Below are positions 22,642 through 34,288 of a DNA stretch of 64,000 bases, in pieces (the first letter of the stretch is position 1; each line of letters begins with the position of its first letter). The translations under genes were made by a program, and so were the position numbers. Origin of the DNA: Membranipora membranacea (Eukaryota > Bryozoa > Gymnolaemata > Cheilostomatida > Membraniporidae); contig OU612066.1 in NCBI GenBank assembly GCA_914767715.1, positions 39,034,283-39,098,282 of the forward strand. Direction: 5' to 3'. Below the pieces are notes generated by a model that did no database searches, was not told the origin of the DNA, and saw only the letters and a program-made list of their open reading frames with translations.

Positions 22642-25600
22642 CTATTTTGGCTCTCCGATGAGCGCCAGTAGTATCTTCTTATAGTCACCACTGCAGTCAC
22701 CCTGTGACATAAAAACCAGATTGTTATAACATCTGGAGCAGACACATTCATGTCTAAATCTTGTAATGCCAAACAGAGTATAATTCGCTGTGCAATAGAT
22801 TTAATAAAACACACATAACATTGCTACCGACAGAATTCAGAGGTATACAGCTAGAATGGGTTACTTAGCAAATTATCAGGACATCATGTAATTATGACAG
22901 CCTTGGATAGCAGTATATATCTTTACTCACAGATATAAATGAAGCGAGAGTCTTGCCATAGTCTCTGAGAAAAGCTTGTTTGATCTGCACCATGTCGATA
23001 TCTGCTCTGCTCACCACGACTCGTATCAGAGAATTATCATCTGTACCTAGTCCTTTCATACTCTTATGTAGCACCTTGGCAAATACTGATGGCTTGTCTT
23101 TGATACATCTTACTATAAACCATATCAAAACAATTTAATATAGTAGGTTATATGAATTACAAAGACATACATGAGCGTCTGTTGCATGATTATGTACAGA
23201 TAATGAATGAAGCATGTTTTTAGAAACTTGCTGCTGGACAGAGCAAATTTCATGTCATGTGTTCATCAATCAGGTGTAGAATGAAATTCAGTTTAGAACA
23301 AAATATTCTTCACTTATGTCCCTTGATGTTATGTCAGCGAATTCTACGAGTTTATGTATCATGTTACATGTTCAGTCAGGTTCTTGAGTAATTTATCTGG
23401 TTGGAATAAAAAAATTAAGTAATATTGAACATCATACTTACCAACAGTGAGGAAACCATTGAGTAGGTCACCAGACATTTCACTCTTCAGTGAATCCTCT
23501 ATATCTTTTCCAGCTACCTTTCTGTATTCATCAAACACGGCTCTCAGGTGTTCATTACTTCGAGACACAAGTACCATGTTAAAGGTAGATTCATCTGTAC
23601 CAAGCTTCTGCTCCCCGGCATCGTACAGTTTTCTGGCATCTTGCTCTGCCTGGATAAAGAGTAAAAGGCATTTTATGACCTGGTGGGAAATTATAATTTA
23701 GGATTATAATAATCAATTAAAACTGAGGTCTTACTGAGCTGTTACATTTCACTCTGGTGCTGCCTATAGATCATACTGCAGGTAAGTGTAAAGCTAAGTC
23801 AATCATATACATAGTGACTAATAAATTTATATTGGTGTGATGCAGTCGTCTCAACTTGTTTTGAGGAGAGACAACTCTGATTAGGATGATTTGGTCTTGT
23901 ACAGAAAGCAGCCAATGTTTACCTTTGCTTGATCGACGGCTGGGTTCTCATCTCTATTTGCTTGTAGTAATGACACAAGAAGTCTCTTAAAGTGACCTGA
24001 GGTATCTCCAGCGATATCCTTCTCCAGTGTTGTTTTATATTTAGTTTTATACGCCGCTGCGAAGGCTTTGATTTCGGCGTTTGTTCTTGTACACAGCACT
24101 TCTACTAGACCTTGATCGTCTGTACCTGCGCCCTGAAACGTAACACAACATAAGAGATTGACACCAAGGGAGATAACTTTATAGCCTTAGTTTATTCCAG
24201 GTACAAATATCTAGCGGTTTGCTTACAGTAAAGTCTGGAGAAATGGGATAATAAGCAAGAAATAGATGATCAAATAACTACACCGCATAGAGTCCTAAGA
24301 GTCCCCTGATTCATAATGTAGCTTAGCATGTATAGGTCTGTATATGTAGGTAGGTATAGGTAGGTATATGTATAGGATAAGAGTGATAATTACTGCCTCA
24401 TGCTGTCAGGGAAATCGATCTATCGATGTGTTACATCCCATGTTTTCCCATAGGATTACCTAATACAATAATCTGGTCTCTGAGGCGAGAGGCTCTCACA
24501 GAGAAAACAGATCAAATTACTGGTCTCAGTTGACCAGTTTATCAAATCAATTCCGGACACAAACTCAATTTATCTCTACACCTGTCTTGGCTGACAGCTT
24601 CTGTATAGCTGTGTTGAAGCTGGTATCACACAATGCCCTCTAATGACCGTATTAAGTGACTTATGCTACTATTATACTCTACGCTAACTTTTGTTTTGGA
24701 AGATGTGCTCAAAGTTGTGACGAGAAGTCATAGGATGAGAGACTACTTGTGCAGAGCTGACATGAGGGGAGAATTTAAACCTCATAGACACATTTATATC
24801 TTAAATATAAGTTTGGTTGGGTGTCATGTACACTGATCCATCAGAATTTGTGAAAACAGCTGCATGGGTGCAGAATTATTCGGAAAGAAATACTGACTCG
24901 CTTATGTTATGACTCGAGTTAACATCAAAATAAATTGTTTTCAAGATAACCCCAAAATAGATACTTTTTGAGAAAACATCAAAGTAGTTTTCAAGTGAAC
25001 TAGGTCAAAGGCTTCAGTTCATCATTGGCCTTTGTGTCGAAAATAGAGTGAGTGAGAGAGTGTGAAGTTACCTTGATAGCGTTGTTCAGTGATCGAGCAT
25101 CAAATTCAGCCTGTGAGAGACACAGACCTGTACATATAAGCTTGTAGTTACCACTCAGCTCAGATTTCAGCTCTGCCTTCAGATCCTGTAATCATAAAAT
25201 AACACTAGACTTACTTCCTCATCCGAGGGGAGAATAACAAGTACTTGTTAGAGCAAGTCCGTATATCATAATTGACCACAGAAAAATTCTCTCCTCAACA
25301 GACCATATACTAAGCTGGAACAACAAAGTCATGAAATACCAAATATCAATTATCACTGATGATATGTCATTAATTTACTGAAAAGTGACAAAACAGATCC
25401 TATTGAATATTGTAACAAGAATGAAGCAAATACCACATATGTGTTTGTTATTCCTTATAATTATTCGGCTCCCAGGTTGATGTTTCCAGGGAATAAGTCC
25501 CTTCCCCCTCCCTTCAGTCAACATAAGTGATCTGTCAAACACTTTGCGCATCGCTTGCCCTGTGCAACAAAGTGCTATCTGACAAAATCAAAGAATGAAG

Positions 25601-27203
25601 TTGGAACTGTTGTATGTTGGCAACACATCTATCCGAATCTCAAATTACAAACAGCTGATAAATGCCCTTCCTGCAGTAAAGGTACTTGTAACATAGAACA
25701 AAAGGCCCACTATCGGGGTTTGAAATACGGTAGTTAGAACTTTGGCAGTTAGAACTTTGGCAGTTAGAACTTTGGCAGTTAGAACTTTGGCGCGCTGGGC
25801 TAGTGAATTACATCCTGATAAAAGAGGTAGATCAAAAAGATAAAAAGATTCTAAGGTGTCACTTGTTGTACAAACAACGGGTACATTTTAATTTGGTTGT
25901 GGCTGTTCAATCAATCATTTTAGACCGCTAAAGGTGATTACTTGTTTGAGGCGTTCTTACTTTGGCCTCATGTGAGTTGTTCTTACCTTGCCATACATGG
26001 TCTTATATGAGTTGTGCTTACCTTGCCGTACAGGGTCTTGAAAAGCCTAACTATCTCCTGTCTTTCTGCCACTGTCCTGTTACCTAATACATTTGTTACT
26101 GCTGCCTCGTTTGTACCGAGCCCCTTCATTGCCTTTCTTAGCTGGTCAGCATCTGTCTCGGCATTAAAACCAGCAGTTGGTTTCACTGTCCCTTCATACT
26201 AAAATAGAGACAATTGAGTTAGTTATAAATGTCATACCTCAAACAGGGCAGTCTTGGTTAAGAAGAGGTGCCAGCCCACAACCAATCAAAAGTCAGTTTT
26301 ACGTGGTGTTGGTGCAGGTATACAACTGGTGAGTTTACCTTTCCAACAATATAATCAAGGTCTCCAGCCATTGTAATCGCCACTGAATATTATCAACGCT
26401 ACTGAATATGTCAGCGATAATTGCCATTGTGCTACACATTGCATTCAAAAATCTGTCAACACTTTTCCATTGTGTTTTTGATGCGAGGTAGACAATGCCG
26501 GCTCTACTTATGGCGTAAAGCATCCATGAGCATCAGACTGATTGATAAACCAAGAACTTTATCTAACTATTAGGACAAACTATGCTGGACACAAACATCT
26601 CAGTACAACTAAGGATGTCTGATTGCCGCACCAATCTCAGATACAGGAAGTGAAATGTAAATGGGTTTGGCGTGATAGGTGGGGGAGTATCTCTGTAGGA
26701 GTGCCATTAATTAGCACGCCAGGTTATTTATTGGTAGAGGTGGGGCAAGGACAGGTCAATCTACCCACACGCTGAACCTTCACCTGATGTGATTGTGTAG
26801 AGAGAATTAGCCCAGATATGTACTAGGTCGGTATAAACCAACTTAGAAGTCAACACTTGCTGCCCATAGATATGCTTAGATCAGTGCCTAGGTTGTAACA
26901 GGAGTCAGTTTAATGTAGATATCTAAATATCGTCCCCACTGGTACTAAGGTTTCTACATATTCAAGGGGTAGCTTACAGAGTCTGGCACGGCATCAGCAT
27001 GTTTTGACAATTATCACCTGCTCTTTATCTTCCATACCAATACCATATCATACCATACCAGCGGACTAAAAAGATTTTCAGAGGTAGACTCAAAATGAAA
27101 AGCTTGAAAAGTAGTCAAGCTGCGGAAACCGTCACGACACATCCGACTTTTTTCACAAAGTTAGATGATGAGTTACTCTACTGACCTGTGTATTGTAAGC
27201 CAT
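22642..27203 (-). CDS. Annexin C (complete, 7 coding exons, 322 aa)
   Basis: Minus-strand exons: 27203-27186 (MAYNTQ), 26198-26022, 25185-25072, 24132-23923, 23649-23442, 23112-22931, 22701-22642 (stop TAG). All phases match annexin B and every internal exon has the same length as in B. Calcium-loop motifs are MKGLGTNEA (repeat 1), GAGTDDQ (2), KLGTDES (3) and MKGLGTDDN (4), ending GDCSGDYKK. Predicted calcium-dependent phospholipid binding at membranes. It is closer to annexin A than to B, although A is on the other strand about 18 kb away. A 60-base stretch around the exon 2 donor is partly duplicated, giving a second potential donor, and an 18-bp tandem repeat lies just upstream of the start codon. 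Confidence 0.95.
25732..25793. repeat. 15-bp tandem repeat, 4 copies
   Basis: Unit AGTTAGAACTTTGGC, in the intron between annexin C exons 2 and 3. Confidence 0.9.
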
Positions 27204-27205
27204 GG

Positions 27206-27277
27206 CTGTATGAGTAGTAGATTCTGTATGAGTAGTAGATTCTGTATGAGTAGTAGATTCTGTATGAGTAGTATATA
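27206..27277. repeat. 18-bp tandem repeat at the annexin C 5' end
   Basis: Four copies of CTGTATGAGTAGTAGATT (the last slightly diverged) begin two bases beyond the ATG on the upstream side. They therefore occupy the 5' leader or core promoter of annexin C. The fourth copy has mutated into TATATATTA (27272-27280), which on the minus strand could serve as a TATA-like element. Confidence 0.85.
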
Positions 27278-28980
27278 TTACACTGAGTAGATTACTTCAC
27301 TTCTTATAAGTTGCTTGAATGCTTTGTTAGTGCTTCTCCCAGCTGCCTGTCTCTCTCTTTATACACTGATAAGCTTTATGTTCTAACGATCTGATTTGTC
27401 ATTTAAAATTGCAATTGCAAATTTAACTTGTAGCGTATTTCCGCATTGCCTGTAGTGTTGCCTCACAGCTATTATATGGAGCAACTCTTTTAAAGTTTTA
27501 TATTACAACACTGTCATCATGTGATCTCTGGCGTCACAATAGGCTATGCTATTCATGTGTTTATCATACTATCAATCATCATAGTGACGGAGATAAATTA
27601 AGGGTAGGCCTATCATATCATTATCCGTGCATGATTATTGTTATTTGTTAATAGTACCGGAGATCATATCATTGATATATAATAATATATCAATGATATC
27701 TGTTAACTAAATCACTGAACCTTATAATAGTAGTGTTGTCTGCTATATCGTCGCTCTCCCCTTCTTGTGTCGCAACTCAACACTTCATCTTGTATCACAG
27801 TTATCACAGTATCACAGTTATTAATAAACTTCTCTGTGACTCAGCCTCATACAGGCCTTCATGTCTATTTATGTCACACTATAAACAGAATAACTATTTA
27901 TATCCGTATTGCAATATGAGGAAGATTAGCCTTCTATTATTCAACATCAACTCCCCCAATTTTTCTTAGAAACTGGTGAATCATGATATCAACACAGAGT
28001 AAGGATATATCTTTACTCTTTGATATCAACCATCTATTTTAATATCTGCTTGTGTAATTTTGTGTATAATGACCCGTGATCTTTATACAAGAAAAATGAC
28101 TGTTATCAAGTAAGAACAGTTTGATAAACAGTTTCCATTGAAAATTTTTCTCATTTGATCTGTCGCGAATATCATGTCATCATACAGATTACTCATTCAA
28201 GCAAACACAGCAGGTTTCTGCTTCGTAATATTTTAGTTGCCTCGCCTGCACTATGAAATCTCCCTCATTTATTAGCGTAGCCTTGCCTTCTAACTCAGTA
28301 ACACAGAACCCTTTTCTCCTGTGCGCTAGATCATTTTACTTGGATCGGATAACGAGTATCAATAGTAGCCTTATGATAAATTGGTTTCAATCGGAAGTTT
28401 TATGATTTTCCATAGAAATTTAGCGTGGCTTGAGCTCTTTTGGTCGACAGGGACATGGTATGTGGTAACAGCAGCCCAAGGTAAATCCAATCAGGGTACA
28501 ACATCATATGCTACAAAAAGTCCTCTACTATGCCAGACCTCCATTCAGAGGGGTTATTCAACATACGATACATGATATGAAGCTTTGTTACTCAGCCGCT
28601 AACTGGGCCCTCATTAGGCTTATATTGAGTAATAATACACCAGAATGTAGAGCTGAAGTGAGCAGATTTCCTGTGTATATCTACTTATAGTAACTGAGTG
28701 TGACTTTACCATAAATAATTTATACAGTATAGCAGTGAGAGTTTATCATCATTACATGACCCAGGATATTATATATTATTATATAACATATTATTATTCA
28801 TATTCATATCATTATATTATTCATACTTGCCTATTATTGGCTCTTATCTCCAGGATTCTGACCTTGTTTTGTGTATTTTCGATGCTTATCATAGATTTAC
28901 GGGTATATCTAAAGTGGGTTTAGAAACAGTGCTGGTAAAAAATCGACCGAACAGTAACAGTAGCTTACATAACCCGTGAC
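27278..28980. other. Intergenic, nothing assigned
   Basis: AT-rich DNA beyond annexin C. There is one strong palindrome at 27666-27699 (15-bp arms, 4-base centre) and AT microsatellite-like sequence near 28750-28820. No gene recognised. Confidence 0.5.
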
Positions 28981-28984
28981 TGGG

Positions 28985-31560
28985 ATACCACACTTATTAG
29001 TATTAGGAGGTGATTTTAATAGATTAGATTGTTCTTAGTCTGAGCCCCCCAGACTTTTGCCCCTCGACGGTTCCATCCTAAATGATGTGTCTGAGCTGAC
29101 TAATATTGTTGAATTCCCTACCAGAGCTTCAGCCTTTCTAGATAAGATCATAGATGTCATACAAAAATGCAATTTGTTGTGCAGGTGCTAGATGTCGCTA
29201 CTACTGACTGGTCATCATTAGACAACTTATCTGACCTTGATTTGCTGACTGAAACCTATCAAAACATCGTTACCGACATATACCATAAGCATTGTCCACT
29301 CAAATATGTACATATCAAAGCTGATAGCAGGCAAGCCTGGAAAACACCTCTGATACAAATGCTCCGTCGAGCTAAAGATAAAGCCCACCCATTGGTGAAA
29401 CCGACATACATCTACCTGCAAACCACGCTCGAACGAACAATTCTGAAGGCTAAAAAGCGTTACTACAATACTAAAATTAACAGTCTCAAAGCAGGATCTT
29501 CAAACTGGTGGTGTGGTGTGAAATCTCTAGGCCCAGGTAAACAAAAACAATCACCATCACACTATGTACTGACGGTCAGCTCTGTACCCCACAGCGGTTT
29601 GTCGACAAAATGAATGAGTATTACAACACAATAGCTGGAAAACAGTCTCGATCAGACAATCCTCGCCAGAACATCGCCTCATCAACGAACACTCATACTT
29701 CTGATATCTCAATCGGTCACGTGAAAGCTGTGCTAAAAACCATCAACACCTCAAAAGCTGTAACTAGTCATGATTGTCCTGCATGGATCAGCAAAAAGTG
29801 TAGTGAAAACCTTAGTGTTCCTGTAACTCTCATTGTAAACCTCGCACTACAAACCTGCAGCTACCCTTCGCTGTATAAAACTGCTGAGATTACACCTATT
29901 GCCAAGACACCATCTCCAGCTCTATGTAAAAATTATTGCCCAATCTCTCTGCTTTGGCACATAGGCTAAGTGATAGAAACTTTCACGAACAAACAACTCC
30001 AAAACGAGCTATCAACAAAATTGGACCTGAACCAATTTGCCTACCACCAAGGAGTTAGGTGCACTGATGCCCTAGTCAGCATACTTGACGATGTGACAAA
30101 AGCCCTACTGCAGCCATGCTCAACCACGGCCAAATTGGCCATTCCGGCCGAATTGGTCATTTTGTTCGGCCAAATGCACCCTTATGACAGAAAAAAGACA
30201 GATTTTCACATCTTGTACAAAGATAAAAAGTATGAAGGAAATTCTACAGTATTCTAGCCAGCACACATAGAAAATTTCAATTGTTGCTCTGTTGTAGTAA
30301 GTGGGGTGTATTCGTAGGGAGGTAAGCAGGTAAACTTAGAAAAAGAAACCTAAACATCATCAAATGTATTGAAACTCTTGATGTTTATCAATAACAGGTG
30401 CTAAGGGTTGTGCTATTGGTAGGAATTATGTTATGATAATCAGGGCCTTCAGCAATGTGGCCTGCCTCAAACATACCTGCTCGCCATTATGGGCAAGGCT
30501 CGAAAACACAGCCTCTTAATCTAGCATGTTTTAAGTTGGTTGCAGAGGGGGGCCCGGGGTTTTGACTTTGTGAAGTGACGCTGTTGCCAAGGACATGGTG
30601 TCTCATCCAAAATGGTTTCATTTGTGTGTGATTGTCATTCAAATTAAAATTTAAAAAAAAATTGTTCGCACAAAAACTCTACTTATTTTTCTATTCACAG
30701 ACAATCTACCAAAATCACATATTTTCCTTACTGGTAATCCTTTACTTCTTTGTAAGAAGTTAACAGCTCAGGCTCTGGTTCCTACCTCCTAGGACTCCAG
30801 TCTGATCTTTTCAATCACTATGGAAATGTGCTATCAGCATTTACCACCCTTTGCAAAAATCTCACCAAATGTTTCAATTCAAAGTATCAAACACGGAGGG
30901 GGTCAGATATGATTCGATGTCCCTGAAAGTTTATTGTTACTCAGAGATTCCTGTGGCCGATTGCTGGTCAGTTTTCATCTCAAATAGGGCTGGAATGCCT
31001 AAAACTGCTTTTGTTTTCAAAAATTTTGCTGGGGGTCCCCATACCCCCTAGCGTGAAGGCACTCATCCTGCCTGGCCCTTCCACCTTAAAACCCATGGAT
31101 ATCGGCATGGATATTGATTTGCTCCCTAACAAAAAATAGTGCGGGGGATTGGTTTGCTCCCCAGCAAAAAAAGGTTGGGAAATGCATGCCTCAGACGATA
31201 CCAACAACATTGGTACACAACTTATACTGTACGGCTTCAGTAAAGCCTTCGACTTGATGGATCATAAGATTCTACTATCAAAACCCTCTGAGCTTGAATT
31301 TTCTCCACCTTCTATATCTCTGGTGACAAACTACCTGAACAATCGCTCACATTGTGTACTTCTCAGAGGGGTCAATGTCAAATCAGAGTACCGCATATGT
31401 AACATCGGAGTGCCTCAGGGTACTTTGTGTTGACTAATGCTTTGACTGGCATTTGTGAACTCGCTGACTTTCTCTTCAGGCACTGCAATAAAATATGCAG
31501 TTGACACCACCGCAGACTATCCGCTCACAAAATCTGCTACAATAGTCAAGATTAAGAGGA
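28985..31560 (+). mobile_element. CR1/L2-type non-LTR retrotransposon, broken
   Basis: Starts within the endonuclease domain (GGDFNRLD near 29012-29035). It continues through the linker (29167-29613) into the reverse transcriptase (TAEITPIAKT, then NQFAYHQGVRCTDALVSILD). It is interrupted at about 30105 and resumes at about 31187 with FSKAFDLMDHKILLS and NIGVPQGTLC. Several frameshifts and stops break it, and the catalytic YADD reads YAVD (about 31494-31505), so it is inactive. The copy at 42.8 kb is a close relative and gives the uninterrupted order. The 5' end and 3' tail are missing. Confidence 0.8.
30105..31186. mobile_element. Insertion inside the retroelement, hAT-like ends
   Basis: The reverse transcriptase frame is split here by about 1.08 kb. 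The left end reads CAGCCATGCTCAACC and the right end, in reverse complement, CATGCATTTCCCAACCTTTT. Both resemble the CAGNGNTTCYCAACC ends common in hAT elements. I do not see a clean 8-bp target duplication, and no transposase frame is present. Confidence 0.5.
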
Positions 31561-34288
31561 GTCCCAATTTTTAGTTGCTGTTTATTGTGTCATTGCCGTT
31601 GTGTTTCACATTATCGTATCACTGGCACCCAAGTATTGTCTGCAAACCGATTCTCAATGCAAGTGCACTTATTCACTAATTTCAGTGGTCAACACGTTTA
31701 TTTACACTGTAGCTATGAAGTCTGTCGATCAGATGATATGGCAAGGTAAGGTTACTTAAAAATACACTTGTATCATAAATTAATACTGGTAATTAACCTT
31801 AGAAAAAGTCATCACCAAATTTGCTGTAACGGCATTAGCGAGCTAGCAACAATCAGGTCTATTCTCTAACTTTAGATGTACTAGAAATTGTAGTGGTAGC
31901 AGTAGAATGAGCAAGAGGGCAGTGACTGCTGACGATTACTTCACCAAAAGAGCATATGTCTCCGCCGGCCCAATAAATGTTTATTAGTAGTACATACAAA
32001 CCATATAACCATATAATTTACCAGTCGGCAAGGGTTGTAATGCTAGAAATGTTGCATAGCAAAGCTTGCTGATTGTGATGAGACAATGCTATACATACAT
32101 GTATTATTTCAATTTCCTGAATAGAAATTTAATACAAATCATTGACTTTGTGCCTATGTCTGCATTTTCATATGTTGCTGGTTGTGTAAACATAGATGGT
32201 GATTTTGCAGGCAGTTCTGCTGATTTGGAAAGCAAGTAACATTGTTGCAAGGATAAAATTAGGAAACCACTTTCTAACTTATGATGCAGACCTGTTGAAA
32301 ATTCGCCTACAGTATTTATTAGTCAAGAATACATTACCTTTATATCTTTAAACCTGCCTTTATCATGCATCCTCCTATATAACCTATAAACCTATATACG
32401 AAATGTGACATGATCTTTTTTTCATCCCAAGTCAGACTAACTATGTTTTGATAAATATTACATCTCATAAACACAACCTTGGTTTGATTTACAAGAACCG
32501 ATGTTTGTTGTTGAGCTAATCACAATGATTTTCTACCAGGATCAGCAAAATTTATATGGGAAATTTCGAGCAAACACACAAGCATCCCAAAGGGACGCGT
32601 TATAGGTTGGGCAGCATATCCTTGTACCATCTTTTCCTCCCTGTAGAAAGCAAGTGCCTATAGCTTTACCAGATAATGATCTACAAAGTATCATTTGAAT
32701 GTTAGACTTTCTCTATCATAAGCTGGAGTCTCTTGATGGTGAGTCTGTTGTATGGTTTGCTTTGTATTTATATTGTTTGCATACAATATCATGGCAAGGA
32801 TGATTAAGAAATGAATATATGTGACAGCTCTCATTGAAACTCAGTTACACATAAAATTGTTGTTGTGAAATGTCATGAAAAAGTTAAAGAAACTGCCCTG
32901 AAGTTTAGTGGTACGGCAGCGTCTTGGCGTGAATTTATAGGCATTACGAGAGGATAGCCTTGGATTACTGTTAAACACGATATGCTTTTACAAAGGATGG
33001 GACTCATTACTAAGAATACTATTAAAGTGATTAGCACAGATTGTCAAAATCGAATCATTGAGGTTACGCATTAAAGTATTACATTTGGATATTATGCATT
33101 CAATGTGTTTGTTAAAATTAAGTTTGTGAGCAACATTAAATCAATCAAATTTACAATCTGAATCGCTTCTGGAAGGGTGACACTACACCAGATATTTTTA
33201 AGCGGGGACATGGACCAGAGGGTTGGCTTTGCTTCACTATCAATTGACCTGCAAATTCCAGAGGCTCAATCTAAAAGCTTTATACATTTACACTACAGTG
33301 TATTCATATGTATAAATATATAAATATATATATATATATATACAATAACAGCAATTTGTTATAAACTTTGTACATCAGTCTTAAATACTGGTACTGTTTT
33401 TTTATGTGTCAATCTTCTGCAAGAGCAAAAATAAAAGAAGACAGTCACCGAGCCAGATTATCAAGATTTTTATCAACATGATTGATTAAGATGTAAAGTC
33501 ACATGGATAGATTCTGTTCCCAGAAGTATTTTCTTTTAACTTGTGAAAATAACCGATGTGATGACCATCAACACCAGGAGGATAACAGAACACACGCTGG
33601 CTGATTTTGTTATTACATCGCTTGGTTTTCAACCATTAAACTGAAGCATTCATCATCATGTGCAACCAATCCCTGCTAATTCTGGAGGGTGCCTTTGTTG
33701 TACTAATACAAACGCACACACCAGCCATTTATCTTCAGTTCCTTCCAAAAAAACTATCCAGCTTCCCTACCTATCAGTAATTTATCCTAGATAATAGGAA
33801 TCAATAGAGTGTGCCATCAATGAACTAAACTAGCTAGTTCATTGGTGCCATTATATGCCTCCGCATGTACTCTGTGTTAAAAAGATAGCCCGACACTGTA
33901 ATATGAGTGAGACCCTAAATCAGGTGTTTTGCCTAATTGTTCAATGAAATATGTACTTAGGTACATAGTCTACATATTGTATAATGGGACAATCAATTTG
34001 GCCCAGGCTCACTGAATTTACATCACAGTGTTTTTTGAAGCTGTATATAACATTGTTTTCCATATCCATTGTTTATACAATCTCTTAAAAAGTTTCATTG
34101 ATTGGCCAATCATTTTGAATGACCTTGGACTGTGTTAGTTGTTACAGTCAATAAATGAAACTGCAAATAGAAACTCGTACACCAAGTTAACTAATAAAAG
34201 TAGTTGTATATACAAATCAATACAGATAATACTGGAAAAGTCCTTTCACTTGAGGACAGTGGAGTGACCTACAAGCAGTTCTGTTACT
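31561..34288. other. Intergenic region upstream of the RING gene
   Basis: AT-rich, with a TA microsatellite at about 33317-33345. It probably contains the promoter and leader of the RING gene, but no element is distinct enough to place. No coding exon recognised. Confidence 0.5.

Noticed and set aside
27666-27699. AT-rich palindrome as a regulatory hairpin or replication site
   Set aside because: A 15-bp AT-rich palindrome can arise easily in AT-rich DNA; nothing nearby supports a function.
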